Of a stretch of 22,056 bases of DNA, positions 15,393-22,056 are shown piece after piece. The stretch comes from JAJXZP01 sp035505775 (lineage in GTDB: Bacteria > Spirochaetota > Spirochaetia > Treponematales > Rectinemataceae), in NCBI GenBank assembly GCA_035505775.1, contig DATJQN010000383.1, positions 1-22,056 of the forward strand, read 5' to 3'. Every line of letters starts with the position of its first letter. Position 1 is the stretch's first letter. Position numbers and translations under genes: made by a program. The notes under the pieces are model-generated. The model was given only the letters and a program-made list of their open reading frames with translations. It did no database searches and was not told the DNA's origin.

Positions 15393-15507
15393 GCAACTCC
15401 GACAGACTGCCGTGCCGGCTTCGTGCAGCAGCGACACAGTCGCGGTGCAATCGCGCCCGTGTCCATGCCGCAAAGCCAAATCAGGCGCACGGCCAAGGAG
15501 AGGGACT

Positions 15508-16704
15508 ATGCGGAAATCGATGGTGCTCGTCCTCATGCTCGCCGTTGTGGTCGGCTTGACCGCATTCGGCCAGAGCGCGCCGCCCGCCGCGGGGTCCAAC
15601 CTGACGATCGGACTCGTCATGGTCGGCCCCTACAACGACCACGGCTGGAGCCAGGCCAACTACGACGGCCTTCAGTACGTGCTAGCGAAGGTGCCCGGCA
15701 CGAAGCTCGTCTACATTGACAAGGCCAATTCAGCCGATCGCCCCGGCACGACGGTGTCGCAGCTCGGAGAGAGTCTCGTCGCCCAGGGCGCGAAGCTCGT
15801 CATCTTCAGCTCCGACGACATGACGGACGAGGCCATCAAGTTCGCCCAGGCACACAAGGATATCTTCGTTATCCTGACCTCGGGTGACCAGCAGTGGAAA
15901 GACGGCAAGGCCTACAAGCCGCTGCCCAACATGATCAACATCATGGGCCGCATGGAGTACATGAAGATGTGCGCCGGCGTCGCGGCCGCCCTCACCACCA
16001 AGACCGGGAAGATCGGCTTCCTCGGGCCGCTCATCAACGACGAGACCCGCCGGCTCGCTTCCTCCGCCTATCTCGGCGCCCGCTACGCCTGGGTCAATTA
16101 CCTCAAGAAGGACCCGGCCAAGCTGGACTTCAAGGTCACCTGGATCGGCTTCTGGTTCAACATCCCCGGCGTCACCTCCGATCCGACCCAGGTCGCCGAC
16201 GATTTCTTCAATTCAGGCTATGACGTCGTGATCTCCGGCATCGACACCACCGAAGCCGTGGCCGAGGCCGCCAAGTTCACCGCCCAGGGCAAACAGGTCT
16301 GGGCCATCCCCTACGATTACTCCAAGGCCCTCGACGAGGGCAAGGGCGTGTCCCTCGGCGTGCCCTACTTCAACTGGGGTCCCGCATACGTGAACGCCGC
16401 CAAGGCCGCGATGAGCGGAAAGTGGGTGAACCACTTCGAGTGGAACGCTCCTTATTGGAAGAACATCAACGACCCGGACATGTCCGCCGTCGGCTTCAAC
16501 AAGGGAACCCTCTCCAAGGACGCCGCCGCCGGCGTGGACAAGTTCATCGCCGAACTCGGCAAGGGACTCACCCTCTGGAAGGGTCCGCTCAATCTCCAGG
16601 ACGGAACTCCCTATCTCGCCAGCGGGAAGGCCGCCACCGACCAGCAGATCTGGTATCTGCCCCAGCTGCTCCAGGGCATGCAGGGACAGAGCGTGTCCAA
16701 GTAA
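15508..16704 (+). CDS. BMP-family (PnrA-like) ABC substrate-binding protein
   Basis: Periplasmic binding protein of the basic membrane protein (Bmp/Med/PnrA) family, whose known members bind purine and other nucleosides. It has 398 residues. The N-terminus is a signal peptide (MRKSMVLVLMLAVVVGLTAFG) without a lipobox cysteine, so it looks like a soluble or uncleaved secreted protein rather than the lipoprotein usual in spirochaetes. Mature features are IGLVMVGPYNDHGWSQANYDGL (the family's start of the ligand fold), SSDDMTDEAIKFA, KIGFLGPLINDETRRLASSAYLGARY and a late SGIDTTEAVAEAA. The AAGGAG ribosome-binding site is ideal (7 bases). It leads the four-gene importer operon, and a long hairpin separates it from the ATPase gene. 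The ligand cannot be named; a nucleoside is the best guess. Confidence 0.9.
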   Translation: MRKSMVLVLMLAVVVGLTAFGQSAPPAAGSNLTIGLVMVGPYNDHGWSQANYDGLQYVLAKVPGTKLVYIDKANSADRPGTTVSQLGESLVAQGAKLVIFSSDDMTDEAIKFAQAHKDIFVILTSGDQQWKDGKAYKPLPNMINIMGRMEYMKMCAGVAAALTTKTGKIGFLGPLINDETRRLASSAYLGARYAWVNYLKKDPAKLDFKVTWIGFWFNIPGVTSDPTQVADDFFNSGYDVVISGIDTTEAVAEAAKFTAQGKQVWAIPYDYSKALDEGKGVSLGVPYFNWGPAYVNAAKAAMSGKWVNHFEWNAPYWKNINDPDMSAVGFNKGTLSKDAAAGVDKFIAELGKGLTLWKGPLNLQDGTPYLASGKAATDQQIWYLPQLLQGMQGQSVSK

Positions 16705-16714
16705 ATCCGTGTAA

Positions 16715-16755
16715 GCACCCTGCCGTCGCGGGCCCGGCTCGCGGCGGCAGGGTGC
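16715..16755 (+). promoter_or_regulatory. Long intercistronic hairpin in the importer operon
   Basis: A 16-bp stem (16715-16730 with 16740-16755) containing one G-U pair and a 9-base loop, 10 bases past the binding-protein stop. No T-run follows. Such structures between a binding-protein gene and its ATPase gene commonly protect the upstream mRNA or partly terminate, making the binding protein more abundant. The remaining gap to 16874 contains nothing I recognise. Confidence 0.75.
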
Positions 16756-16874
16756 TCTCCGGGCGAGATTGGCTCGCAGGCCCCCTCTCTTCCACAGCAC
16801 GACAAGTGCACGCCAATCAAGATCAAGGTGCCCCGCCGACCGTGGCGGGCCAAACCTCCAATGCAGAGGCCGCC

Positions 16875-18374
16875 ATGCACGTTGAGTTGCGCGACATCAA
16901 CAAGACATTCGGAAAAGTTCACGCCAACGCGAGCATCTCGCTGAAGATCCCTCCCGCCAGCATCCAGGGCATTCTCGGGGAGAACGGCGCCGGGAAAAGC
17001 ACGCTCATGAAGATCTTCTCCGGCTTCTATACTCCGGACTCCGGCGAGATCCTCCTCGATGGCGCTCCCGTGGTCATTCACTCGCCGGCCGACGCGATCC
17101 GGCACGGCATAGGCATGCTGCATCAGGATCCCCTCGATTTTCCCCCCATGCGTCTGATAGACGACTTCATCCTCGGCAGGGAGGGCGGCCTCTTCCCGAG
17201 GCGCCGCGCGGCGGCGCGAGACTTTCGGGAGCTCGCGGCGCGGTTCGGCTTCTCCCTGGACCCGGACAGCTATGTGGACTCCCTGACGGTCGGGGAACGC
17301 CAACAGCTCGAGATACTCCGTCTGCTCTGGCTCGGCGCGCGCGTCCTGATTCTTGACGAGCCGACGACCGGAATCAGCCTGCCCCAGAAAGAAAAGCTCT
17401 TCGCGACGCTCAAGAAGCTCGCCGCGGAAGGCATGACCATACTGTTCGTCTCGCACAAGCTCGAGGATGTCGAGTTCCTCTGCGACAACGCCGCCGTGCT
17501 CCGCCAGGGCGAGCTCGTGGGCACGGCCCAGCCACCCTTCGACACGAGACGGCTCGTCGAGATGATGTTCGGCAAGGAAGTCCCGCTCGCGCCCAAGAAG
17601 CCCGTGGTTCCCGGCCCCCGGGTCCTCTCCGTCAAGGGCGTCTCGCTGGAGGGTGTCAGGCTCCAGATGAAGGGCGTCGACCTTCGCGTCCACGCGGGCG
17701 AGGTCATCGGGCTCGCGGGCATGGAGGGCTCGGGGCAGTCGCTCTTTCTCGGAGCCTGCGCCGGGCTGATGCAGCCGGTGGCCGGATCCTTCTGCCTGGA
17801 CGAGGACGAGCACGACATGACCGGGAGGTCACACCTCGACTTCAAGCGGGAAGGCGTCGCGTACCTGCCGGCGGCCCGACTCGAGCAGGGGCTCGTTCCG
17901 GGACTCAGTCTGACCGAGCACTTCGTGCTCTCGGAGGGCATGCACGGGCTCTTCATCGACCGGAAGAAGGCCGAGGAATTGGCCAGGGAACGTATATCGC
18001 AGTTCAACATCAAGGGTACGCCGGAGTCGACGGTGGAGTCCCTCTCCGGGGGCAACCAGCAGCGGGCCCTTCTGGCCCTGATGCGCAGCCCGCTTTCCCT
18101 CATTCTCGTCGAGCACCCGACCCGGGGACTCGACATCGAATCGACCATCTATATCTGGGGCAAGCTCAAGGAGCGTTGCGCCCAGGGTACGGCCATCGTG
18201 TTCATCTCGTCCGACCTCGACGAGATACTCCAGTACAGTGATCGCGTCCTCGTCTTCTTCGCCGGCCGGGTAAGCCCCCCGCTTCGGGCGGAAAGCCTCA
18301 GCGTGGAGCAGCTCGGCGGCCTCATCGGCGGCAAGGGCTGGGAGAGCGTGCGCGAGGAGGCAGTCGATGCGTGA
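16875..18374 (+). CDS. Nucleoside-type ABC transporter ATPase (fused double NBD)
   Basis: ATPase of the importer, 499 residues with two nucleotide-binding domains in one chain, as in RbsA/MglA and nucleoside (YufO/NupA-type) systems. NBD1: Walker A GENGAGKST (Lys41), Q-loop LHQDP, signature LTVGERQQ, Walker B ILDEPT (Asp161, Glu162), switch His in VSHKLEDV. NBD2: degenerate Walker A GMEGSGQS (Gln288 in place of Lys), canonical signature LSGGNQQR (390-397), and degenerate Walker B VEHPTRGLD. Only the site formed by NBD1's Walker motifs and NBD2's signature should hydrolyse ATP, as is normal for the family. ATG 16875 is preceded by AGAGG. It overlaps the first permease by 8 bases. No transmembrane segment is seen. 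Confidence 0.95.
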   Translation: MHVELRDINKTFGKVHANASISLKIPPASIQGILGENGAGKSTLMKIFSGFYTPDSGEILLDGAPVVIHSPADAIRHGIGMLHQDPLDFPPMRLIDDFILGREGGLFPRRRAAARDFRELAARFGFSLDPDSYVDSLTVGERQQLEILRLLWLGARVLILDEPTTGISLPQKEKLFATLKKLAAEGMTILFVSHKLEDVEFLCDNAAVLRQGELVGTAQPPFDTRRLVEMMFGKEVPLAPKKPVVPGPRVLSVKGVSLEGVRLQMKGVDLRVHAGEVIGLAGMEGSGQSLFLGACAGLMQPVAGSFCLDEDEHDMTGRSHLDFKREGVAYLPAARLEQGLVPGLSLTEHFVLSEGMHGLFIDRKKAEELARERISQFNIKGTPESTVESLSGGNQQRALLALMRSPLSLILVEHPTRGLDIESTIYIWGKLKERCAQGTAIVFISSDLDEILQYSDRVLVFFAGRVSPPLRAESLSVEQLGGLIGGKGWESVREEAVDA

Positions 18375-19419
18375 TACTCCCTCGAGGCGGGCCCTCTTCC
18401 AGGTCGGCGCGGTGGTCCTCGCCCTCCTGATCACGACCCTCGTCCTCATCGCGGCGAAGGCGCCGCCGCTCGCGGCCTTCGCGAACATCATCGGCGGCGC
18501 GCTCGGCAGCTGGGATGTGGCGTCCAACGTGCTCGTGTCCTGGGTGCCGCTCCTCCTCGTGACCTCGGGGCTCCTCATCACCTTCACCGTGGGGCTGTGG
18601 AATATCGGCATCGAGGGGCAGATCACGCTGGGGGCCATCTTCGCCACCTGGGCCATGCGCGACCTCGCGTCGAGCGGCTGGAGCCCGGGTCTGATCATCG
18701 GCGTCGCCATACTCGCCGGCATGGCCGGAGGAGCCCTGTGGGCGATGCTCGCCGGGGCGCTCAAGACCTTCGGCGGCGTGAACGAGATATTCGGCGGCCT
18801 CGGTCTGAACTTCGTGGCCACGGCGCTCAACATCTGGCTCATTTTCGGACCATGGAAGCGCCCCGGCGTCGCGTCCATGTCGGGAACCCTCCCCTTCGAC
18901 CCGAAGCTCTGGATGCCGACCCTCAACGCCCAGTCCCGCTTGAGCCCGATCACCGTCGTGCTGGCCCTCGTCGCCATCGCGGCCGTCTATTCGATGATCC
19001 AGGGCACCTACTTCGGGCTGAGACTGAAGGCCGTGGGCAAGAACGCCAAGGCGGCGTACATACTCGGCGTTCCGACCTGGCAGCACATGATGGTCTCCTT
19101 CGCGCTCTGCGGGCTGTTCGCCGGCATCGCGGGGGCGGTCCAGGTGACGGCGGTCTACCACCGCCTCATCCCCTCGATCTCCTCGGGCTACGGCTATCTG
19201 GGCCTGATGGTCGCCATGCTGATCAACTTCAAGGCGGCACTGGCGGCGCCGGTGGCGCTCTTCTTCGCACTCCTCAACGTGGGCTCGATCCAGCTCCCGA
19301 TCGTGCTCAAGCTGGATTCCTCGCTCGCCGGTGTGCTCCAGGGCACCCTCGTACTCTTCGTCCTTCTCGGGCAGGGCGTGCGTCAGCGCGTACTCAAGAA
19401 AACGCAGGTGGGATCATGA
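18367..19419 (+). CDS. ABC transporter permease, nucleoside/BMP type (subunit 1)
   Basis: Inner-membrane permease of the BPD_transp_2 (branched-chain/ribose/nucleoside) family, 350 residues with about eight to ten hydrophobic helices. An N-terminal helix (VGAVVLALLITTLVLIAA) is followed by the conserved GLWNIGIEGQITLGAIFATW segment, the usual motif of the first permease of nucleoside importers, and by a cytoplasmic EAA-like loop region KAVGKNAKAAYILGV contacting the ATPase. It forms a heterodimer channel with the next gene product. The ATG has GAGGAGG about 6 bases upstream and lies inside the end of the ATPase gene (8-base overlap), so the genes are translationally coupled. Confidence 0.93.
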   Translation: MRDTPSRRALFQVGAVVLALLITTLVLIAAKAPPLAAFANIIGGALGSWDVASNVLVSWVPLLLVTSGLLITFTVGLWNIGIEGQITLGAIFATWAMRDLASSGWSPGLIIGVAILAGMAGGALWAMLAGALKTFGGVNEIFGGLGLNFVATALNIWLIFGPWKRPGVASMSGTLPFDPKLWMPTLNAQSRLSPITVVLALVAIAAVYSMIQGTYFGLRLKAVGKNAKAAYILGVPTWQHMMVSFALCGLFAGIAGAVQVTAVYHRLIPSISSGYGYLGLMVAMLINFKAALAAPVALFFALLNVGSIQLPIVLKLDSSLAGVLQGTLVLFVLLGQGVRQRVLKKTQVGS

Positions 19420-20414
19420 ACGGCACGGTGCTTCTGACCAGCCTCGCGGGCGTGCTCGCGGCGGCGGCCCCCGTGATCTTCGGTGTCATCGGGGAGACGA
19501 TCTCCGAGCGCGCGGGGATCATCAATCTCTCGATGAACGGGACGATCCTGCTCAGCGCGATGGGCGGCTTCGCCGTGGGTCTCGCGACGAACAGCCTCGT
19601 GCTCGGCTTCCTGGCCGGTGCGGCAATCGGCGCGGCTGTCGCCCTCGTCGTGGCCCTGGCGAGCATCACCCTCAAGCAGTCCCAGGTGGCGGTCGGCTTC
19701 GTGCTCGCGCTCCTGTGCCGGGACCTCTCCTACTTTCTGGGCAGCCCGATCATGGGCATGCCCGGTCCGCGCGTCCCCCTCCTGCCCGTTCCCGGCCTCG
19801 AGCAGATCCCCGTTCTGGGGCCGCTCCTCTTCCATCAGGACCCGATGACCTACCTCAGCTTCGTCCTCATCTTCCTCACCTGGTTCTTCGTGTTCAGGAC
19901 GAGACCCGGCCTCATGCTCCGCGGGATCGGCGAGAAGCCGGCGGCCGCCTACGTGCGCGGTGCCGGCGTCGCGAAGCTGCGCTATCTCTACGCCGCCCTC
20001 GGGGGGGCCATCGCCGGACTGGCCGGTCCCATCTACTCCCTGTCCGTGAAGGCGGGCTGGAAGGGAACCATCTCGGGTCTCGACGGCATAGGCTGGATCG
20101 TCCTCGCGATCACCATCTTCGGCGGCTGGAGTCCCTTCCGCGCCGCGCTCGGCGCCTACCTGTTCGCCTTCCTCCAGTGGCTGGGTCTCGTGATCCAGCC
20201 GAGCCTGCCGGGCGTGCCCTCGCAGGTGCTCCAGGTCGCCCCCTTCCCGCTGATGATCCTCACCCTCCTCCTCGTCAACATCGGACAGGCGGAGTGGGTG
20301 GAGCGGAGCCTGGCGCGGCTGCCCGAACCCGTCCGGCGGGACATTGCCAAGGTCATTCGTGCGATGAACGTGACGCCGCCGGCAGCCCTGGGAACACCCT
20401 TCGAGAAGGAGTGA
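19416..20414 (+). CDS. ABC transporter permease, nucleoside/BMP type (subunit 2)
   Basis: Second permease of the importer, 332 residues, BPD_transp_2 family. ETISERAGIINLSMNGTIL is the typical conserved segment of the second nucleoside permease, and GEKPAAAYVRGAGVAKLRY is the coupling loop toward the ATPase. About eight hydrophobic helices follow one another, ending in a polar cytoplasmic tail. The start codon overlaps the stop of the first permease (ATGA, 4 bases), with AGGTGGGA as ribosome-binding site. This is the last gene of the operon; it converges on the SixA gene, with only 15 bases between stop codons. Confidence 0.93.
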   Translation: MNGTVLLTSLAGVLAAAAPVIFGVIGETISERAGIINLSMNGTILLSAMGGFAVGLATNSLVLGFLAGAAIGAAVALVVALASITLKQSQVAVGFVLALLCRDLSYFLGSPIMGMPGPRVPLLPVPGLEQIPVLGPLLFHQDPMTYLSFVLIFLTWFFVFRTRPGLMLRGIGEKPAAAYVRGAGVAKLRYLYAALGGAIAGLAGPIYSLSVKAGWKGTISGLDGIGWIVLAITIFGGWSPFRAALGAYLFAFLQWLGLVIQPSLPGVPSQVLQVAPFPLMILTLLLVNIGQAEWVERSLARLPEPVRRDIAKVIRAMNVTPPAALGTPFEKE

Positions 20415-20422
20415 GGCAGGGC

Positions 20423-20440
20423 GCCCGGCCTAAACCGGGC
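20423..20440. terminator. Candidate bidirectional terminator between convergent genes
   Basis: A 6-bp stem GCCCGG/CCGGGC with loop CCTAAA, lying in the short gap between the permease and sixA stops and overlapping the sixA stop codon. There is no clear T-run on either strand, so it is a weak candidate. Confidence 0.35.
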
Positions 20441-20933
20441 TGTCCGATTCCGGGCGGAAGATCGCGGGAGGGAAGAGCCATTCGAGCTCTCCCTCTCCCG
20501 ACACCGGATTCCAGTCCACCCTGGCGAGTCCGCCTTTCTTGAGGACCAGCGATCCGCCCTGGATGAGTCGTGCTATGAGACGGGAAAAATCCGGCTCGTG
20601 CCCCACCAGGAGGATCGCGTCTTCGTTCCGGTACTCCTGCAGGATCTCGCCCAGATACTCTCGACCGAAGCCCGGGGCCAGTCGCTTGTCGACCAGAGGC
20701 TCCGTTGCGGCGCCGATGCCGGTGGCGATGCCGGTGGCGAACAGCGCTGCAGTGCGATGCGCGCGAAGATAGGGGCTCGTCAGGATCGGAGAGGGGGGCA
20801 CAAGCCCGCGGACGGCGGAAGCAAGGGCGGTGATCTGACCCTCGCCCTGCTTGGTCAGCGGCCGCAGGGAATCGTCGCCTTCCCAGTGATGGCGGTCGCC
20901 GGCATCACCATGGCGGAGAAAGTACACTTTCAT
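20430..20933 (-). CDS. sixA: SixA-type phosphohistidine phosphatase
   Basis: Histidine phosphatase superfamily (phosphoglycerate-mutase-like fold) of the short SixA branch, 167 residues. The RHGDAGD motif at the N-terminus holds the catalytic His8 that becomes phosphorylated; LTSPYLRAHRTA contains the second conserved arginine, and LLVGHEPDFSRLIARL carries the second catalytic histidine. E. coli SixA removes phosphate from histidine phosphotransfer (HPt) domains and from a PTS protein. No signal peptide or membrane segment is seen, so it is cytoplasmic. The start overlaps the stop of the upstream chemoreceptor gene by 4 bases (ATGA), which implies coupled translation and perhaps a shared pathway. 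Its target here is unknown. Confidence 0.92.
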   Translation of the reverse strand: MKVYFLRHGDAGDRHHWEGDDSLRPLTKQGEGQITALASAVRGLVPPSPILTSPYLRAHRTAALFATGIATGIGAATEPLVDKRLAPGFGREYLGEILQEYRNEDAILLVGHEPDFSRLIARLIQGGSLVLKKGGLARVDWNPVSGEGELEWLFPPAIFRPESDSPV

Positions 20934-22056
20934 GTGCGCCCCCGATCTTCGGGACTGTCGTCATTGCGGGTCTTGAACACCATGACGGCGGATTCGACGG
21001 CCTTGATGTTCTCCTCGTTCTCGCGGGCCAGCTCGTCGACACGCCGGGTTGCCGCGCCGATCGTGGCGGCGGCTTCCGCGATGGTGCCCATGCTCTGATC
21101 CACCGCAGCGGAGGCGCTGGCCAGGCGCCCCACCTCCTCGCCGATGCTCCGGTTCGCGCCCAGCATGTCATCGGAGCCCGCCTTCACGCGGAAGGTGATG
21201 TCGTTGATCTGGGTGATCGCCTCGAGGACCTCGCTGCTGCCGACATTCTGCTCCGCCATCGCCGATCGCACGGTATCGACGATGCGGGAGAGTTCGTCGA
21301 TCGAGGCGAGAATCCTTTGAAAGGCGCTCTCCGCGGTATCGCTCGAGCCGACCACCGCGGAGATGGTTCCCCGCAGGCTCGACAGGCCTATGCCGGTGCC
21401 CTTGGCTCCCTCCGCCGCACTCTCCGCGAGCTTGCGGATCTCGTCCGCGACGACCGCGAATCCTCGTCCGGCCTCACCCGCGTGGGCGGCCTCGATTGCG
21501 GCGTTCATGGACAGGAGGTTGGTCCGTGCGGCGATCGAGGCGATTATCTTGTTGGCGTCCTGCAGCGACTCTGATTGGGAGGACACCGAGTTCGCCTTGT
21601 CCCTGACGTCCGAGATGAGTTTCAGGCCGTCCCGGGAGGCTTCGACCACGGTGCGGAAGGCCTCGCCGAAGGAGGTCATGTTCTTGTCGATCGACCGGAG
21701 GTTCATGACCATCTGCTCGATGGCGGCGGAGGACTGGACGACCGCCGAAGACTCCTGCTCGATCAGTCCGCGAAGCACTTCGATCGCGGCGTTGATCGTG
21801 CCGGTGGCGGCATTGGTCCGCTCCACCCCCATCGATTCCTCCGCCGTCCGGTCGCGGACCGTCTTGATCGCCTCGTCCATCCTCCCGAGCTCCGCCGTGG
21901 CCTGTCTCATGCTCGCCGACAGCTCGCCGCCGACGATCGACAGTCGCGAGGCCGCCGATTTGAGCCTCCCGAAAAGGGCCGAGAGATGGGCCGCAAGCTC
22001 GTTGTAGCTCTGTGCCAGGGCTCCGATCTCGTCCCGGGTTTTGACCCTGACCTCCT
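20930..22056 (-). CDS. Methyl-accepting chemotaxis protein (partial, N-terminus outside window)
   Basis: The C-terminal ~374 residues of a chemoreceptor; the gene continues past the window edge. The visible part begins inside a HAMP domain (VRVKTRDEIGALAQSYNELAAHL), followed by a long coiled coil and the cytoplasmic signalling hairpin. The hairpin tip is highly conserved: IASIAARTNLLSMNAAIEAAHAG and GRGFAVVADEIRKLAE, which bind CheA and CheW. A descending coiled coil with methylation-region character follows. The C-terminus (DDSPEDRGRT) lacks the CheR-tethering pentapeptide of E. coli Tar/Tsr. The HAMP remnant implies membrane segments and probably a periplasmic sensor upstream, not seen here. 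It is translationally coupled to the following SixA gene. Confidence 0.95.
   Translation of the reverse strand, partial: EVRVKTRDEIGALAQSYNELAAHLSALFGRLKSAASRLSIVGGELSASMRQATAELGRMDEAIKTVRDRTAEESMGVERTNAATGTINAAIEVLRGLIEQESSAVVQSSAAIEQMVMNLRSIDKNMTSFGEAFRTVVEASRDGLKLISDVRDKANSVSSQSESLQDANKIIASIAARTNLLSMNAAIEAAHAGEAGRGFAVVADEIRKLAESAAEGAKGTGIGLSSLRGTISAVVGSSDTAESAFQRILASIDELSRIVDTVRSAMAEQNVGSSEVLEAITQINDITFRVKAGSDDMLGANRSIGEEVGRLASASAAVDQSMGTIAEAAATIGAATRRVDELARENEENIKAVESAVMVFKTRNDDSPEDRGRT

Noticed and set aside
15393..15507. Possible riboswitch in the importer leader
   Set aside because: Only short pairings are visible, and none of the purine, preQ1 or other riboswitch cores I know can be placed.
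16875..18374. Degenerate second ATP site as a sign of a defective transporter
   Set aside because: Loss of the Walker A lysine and Walker B acids in the second domain is normal for this family; the first site and second signature are intact.

Overview
The window most likely comes from a high-GC spirochaete (Spirochaetales, treponeme-like). This placement rests on a topoisomerase IV pair of the divergent ParE/ParC type shared by spirochaetes and Bacteroidetes, flagellar chaperones FliS and FlgN, a Bmp/PnrA-type nucleoside ABC importer, and a chemoreceptor. No rRNA or taxonomic marker is present, so it is an inference. Most of the sequence is dense, GC-rich housekeeping DNA. By eye, only the first ~1.25 kb is less GC-rich and looks like an accessory insertion.

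Layout. (1) 1-1290: a small VOC-fold protein (202-615, +) faces a broken ORF (624-1145, -). The N-terminus of that ORF reads like the arm-binding domain of a tyrosine recombinase and carries an in-frame amber codon. It starts about 150 bases from the 3' end of a tRNA-Asn(GTT) gene (1293-1365, -) that has its own promoter and a textbook terminator, which suggests a decayed tRNA-associated integration. (2) 1452-7814, all minus: parE and parC (topoisomerase IV), then a small unknown conserved-looking protein and glmS. (3) 7913-9860, minus: psuK and psuG, which overlap and degrade pseudouridine. (4) 9958-15276, plus: a J-domain protein, a leader region with a strong hairpin, fliS, flgN, polA and coaE. 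(5) 15508-20414, plus: a four-gene nucleoside-type ABC importer (periplasmic binding protein, fused double ATPase, two permeases). A 16-bp hairpin lies after the first gene and the last three genes overlap. (6) 20430-22056, minus: a chemoreceptor, cut by the window edge, overlaps by 4 bases a SixA-type phosphohistidine phosphatase.

Themes. The importer and the psuKG pair could both serve nucleoside salvage. The MCP-sixA pair suggests a phosphatase acting on a histidine-phosphorylated signalling protein, possibly in chemotaxis. Several housekeeping genes (parE, polA and perhaps the small gene before glmS) have a promoter -10 box almost touching the start codon and no Shine-Dalgarno sequence, which suggests leaderless transcripts. 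The topoisomerase subunits lack the usual residues at the positions that matter for quinolone binding, and the CoaE P-loop has Asn where Ser/Thr is normal. No CRISPR array, insertion sequence or complete mobile element was seen.
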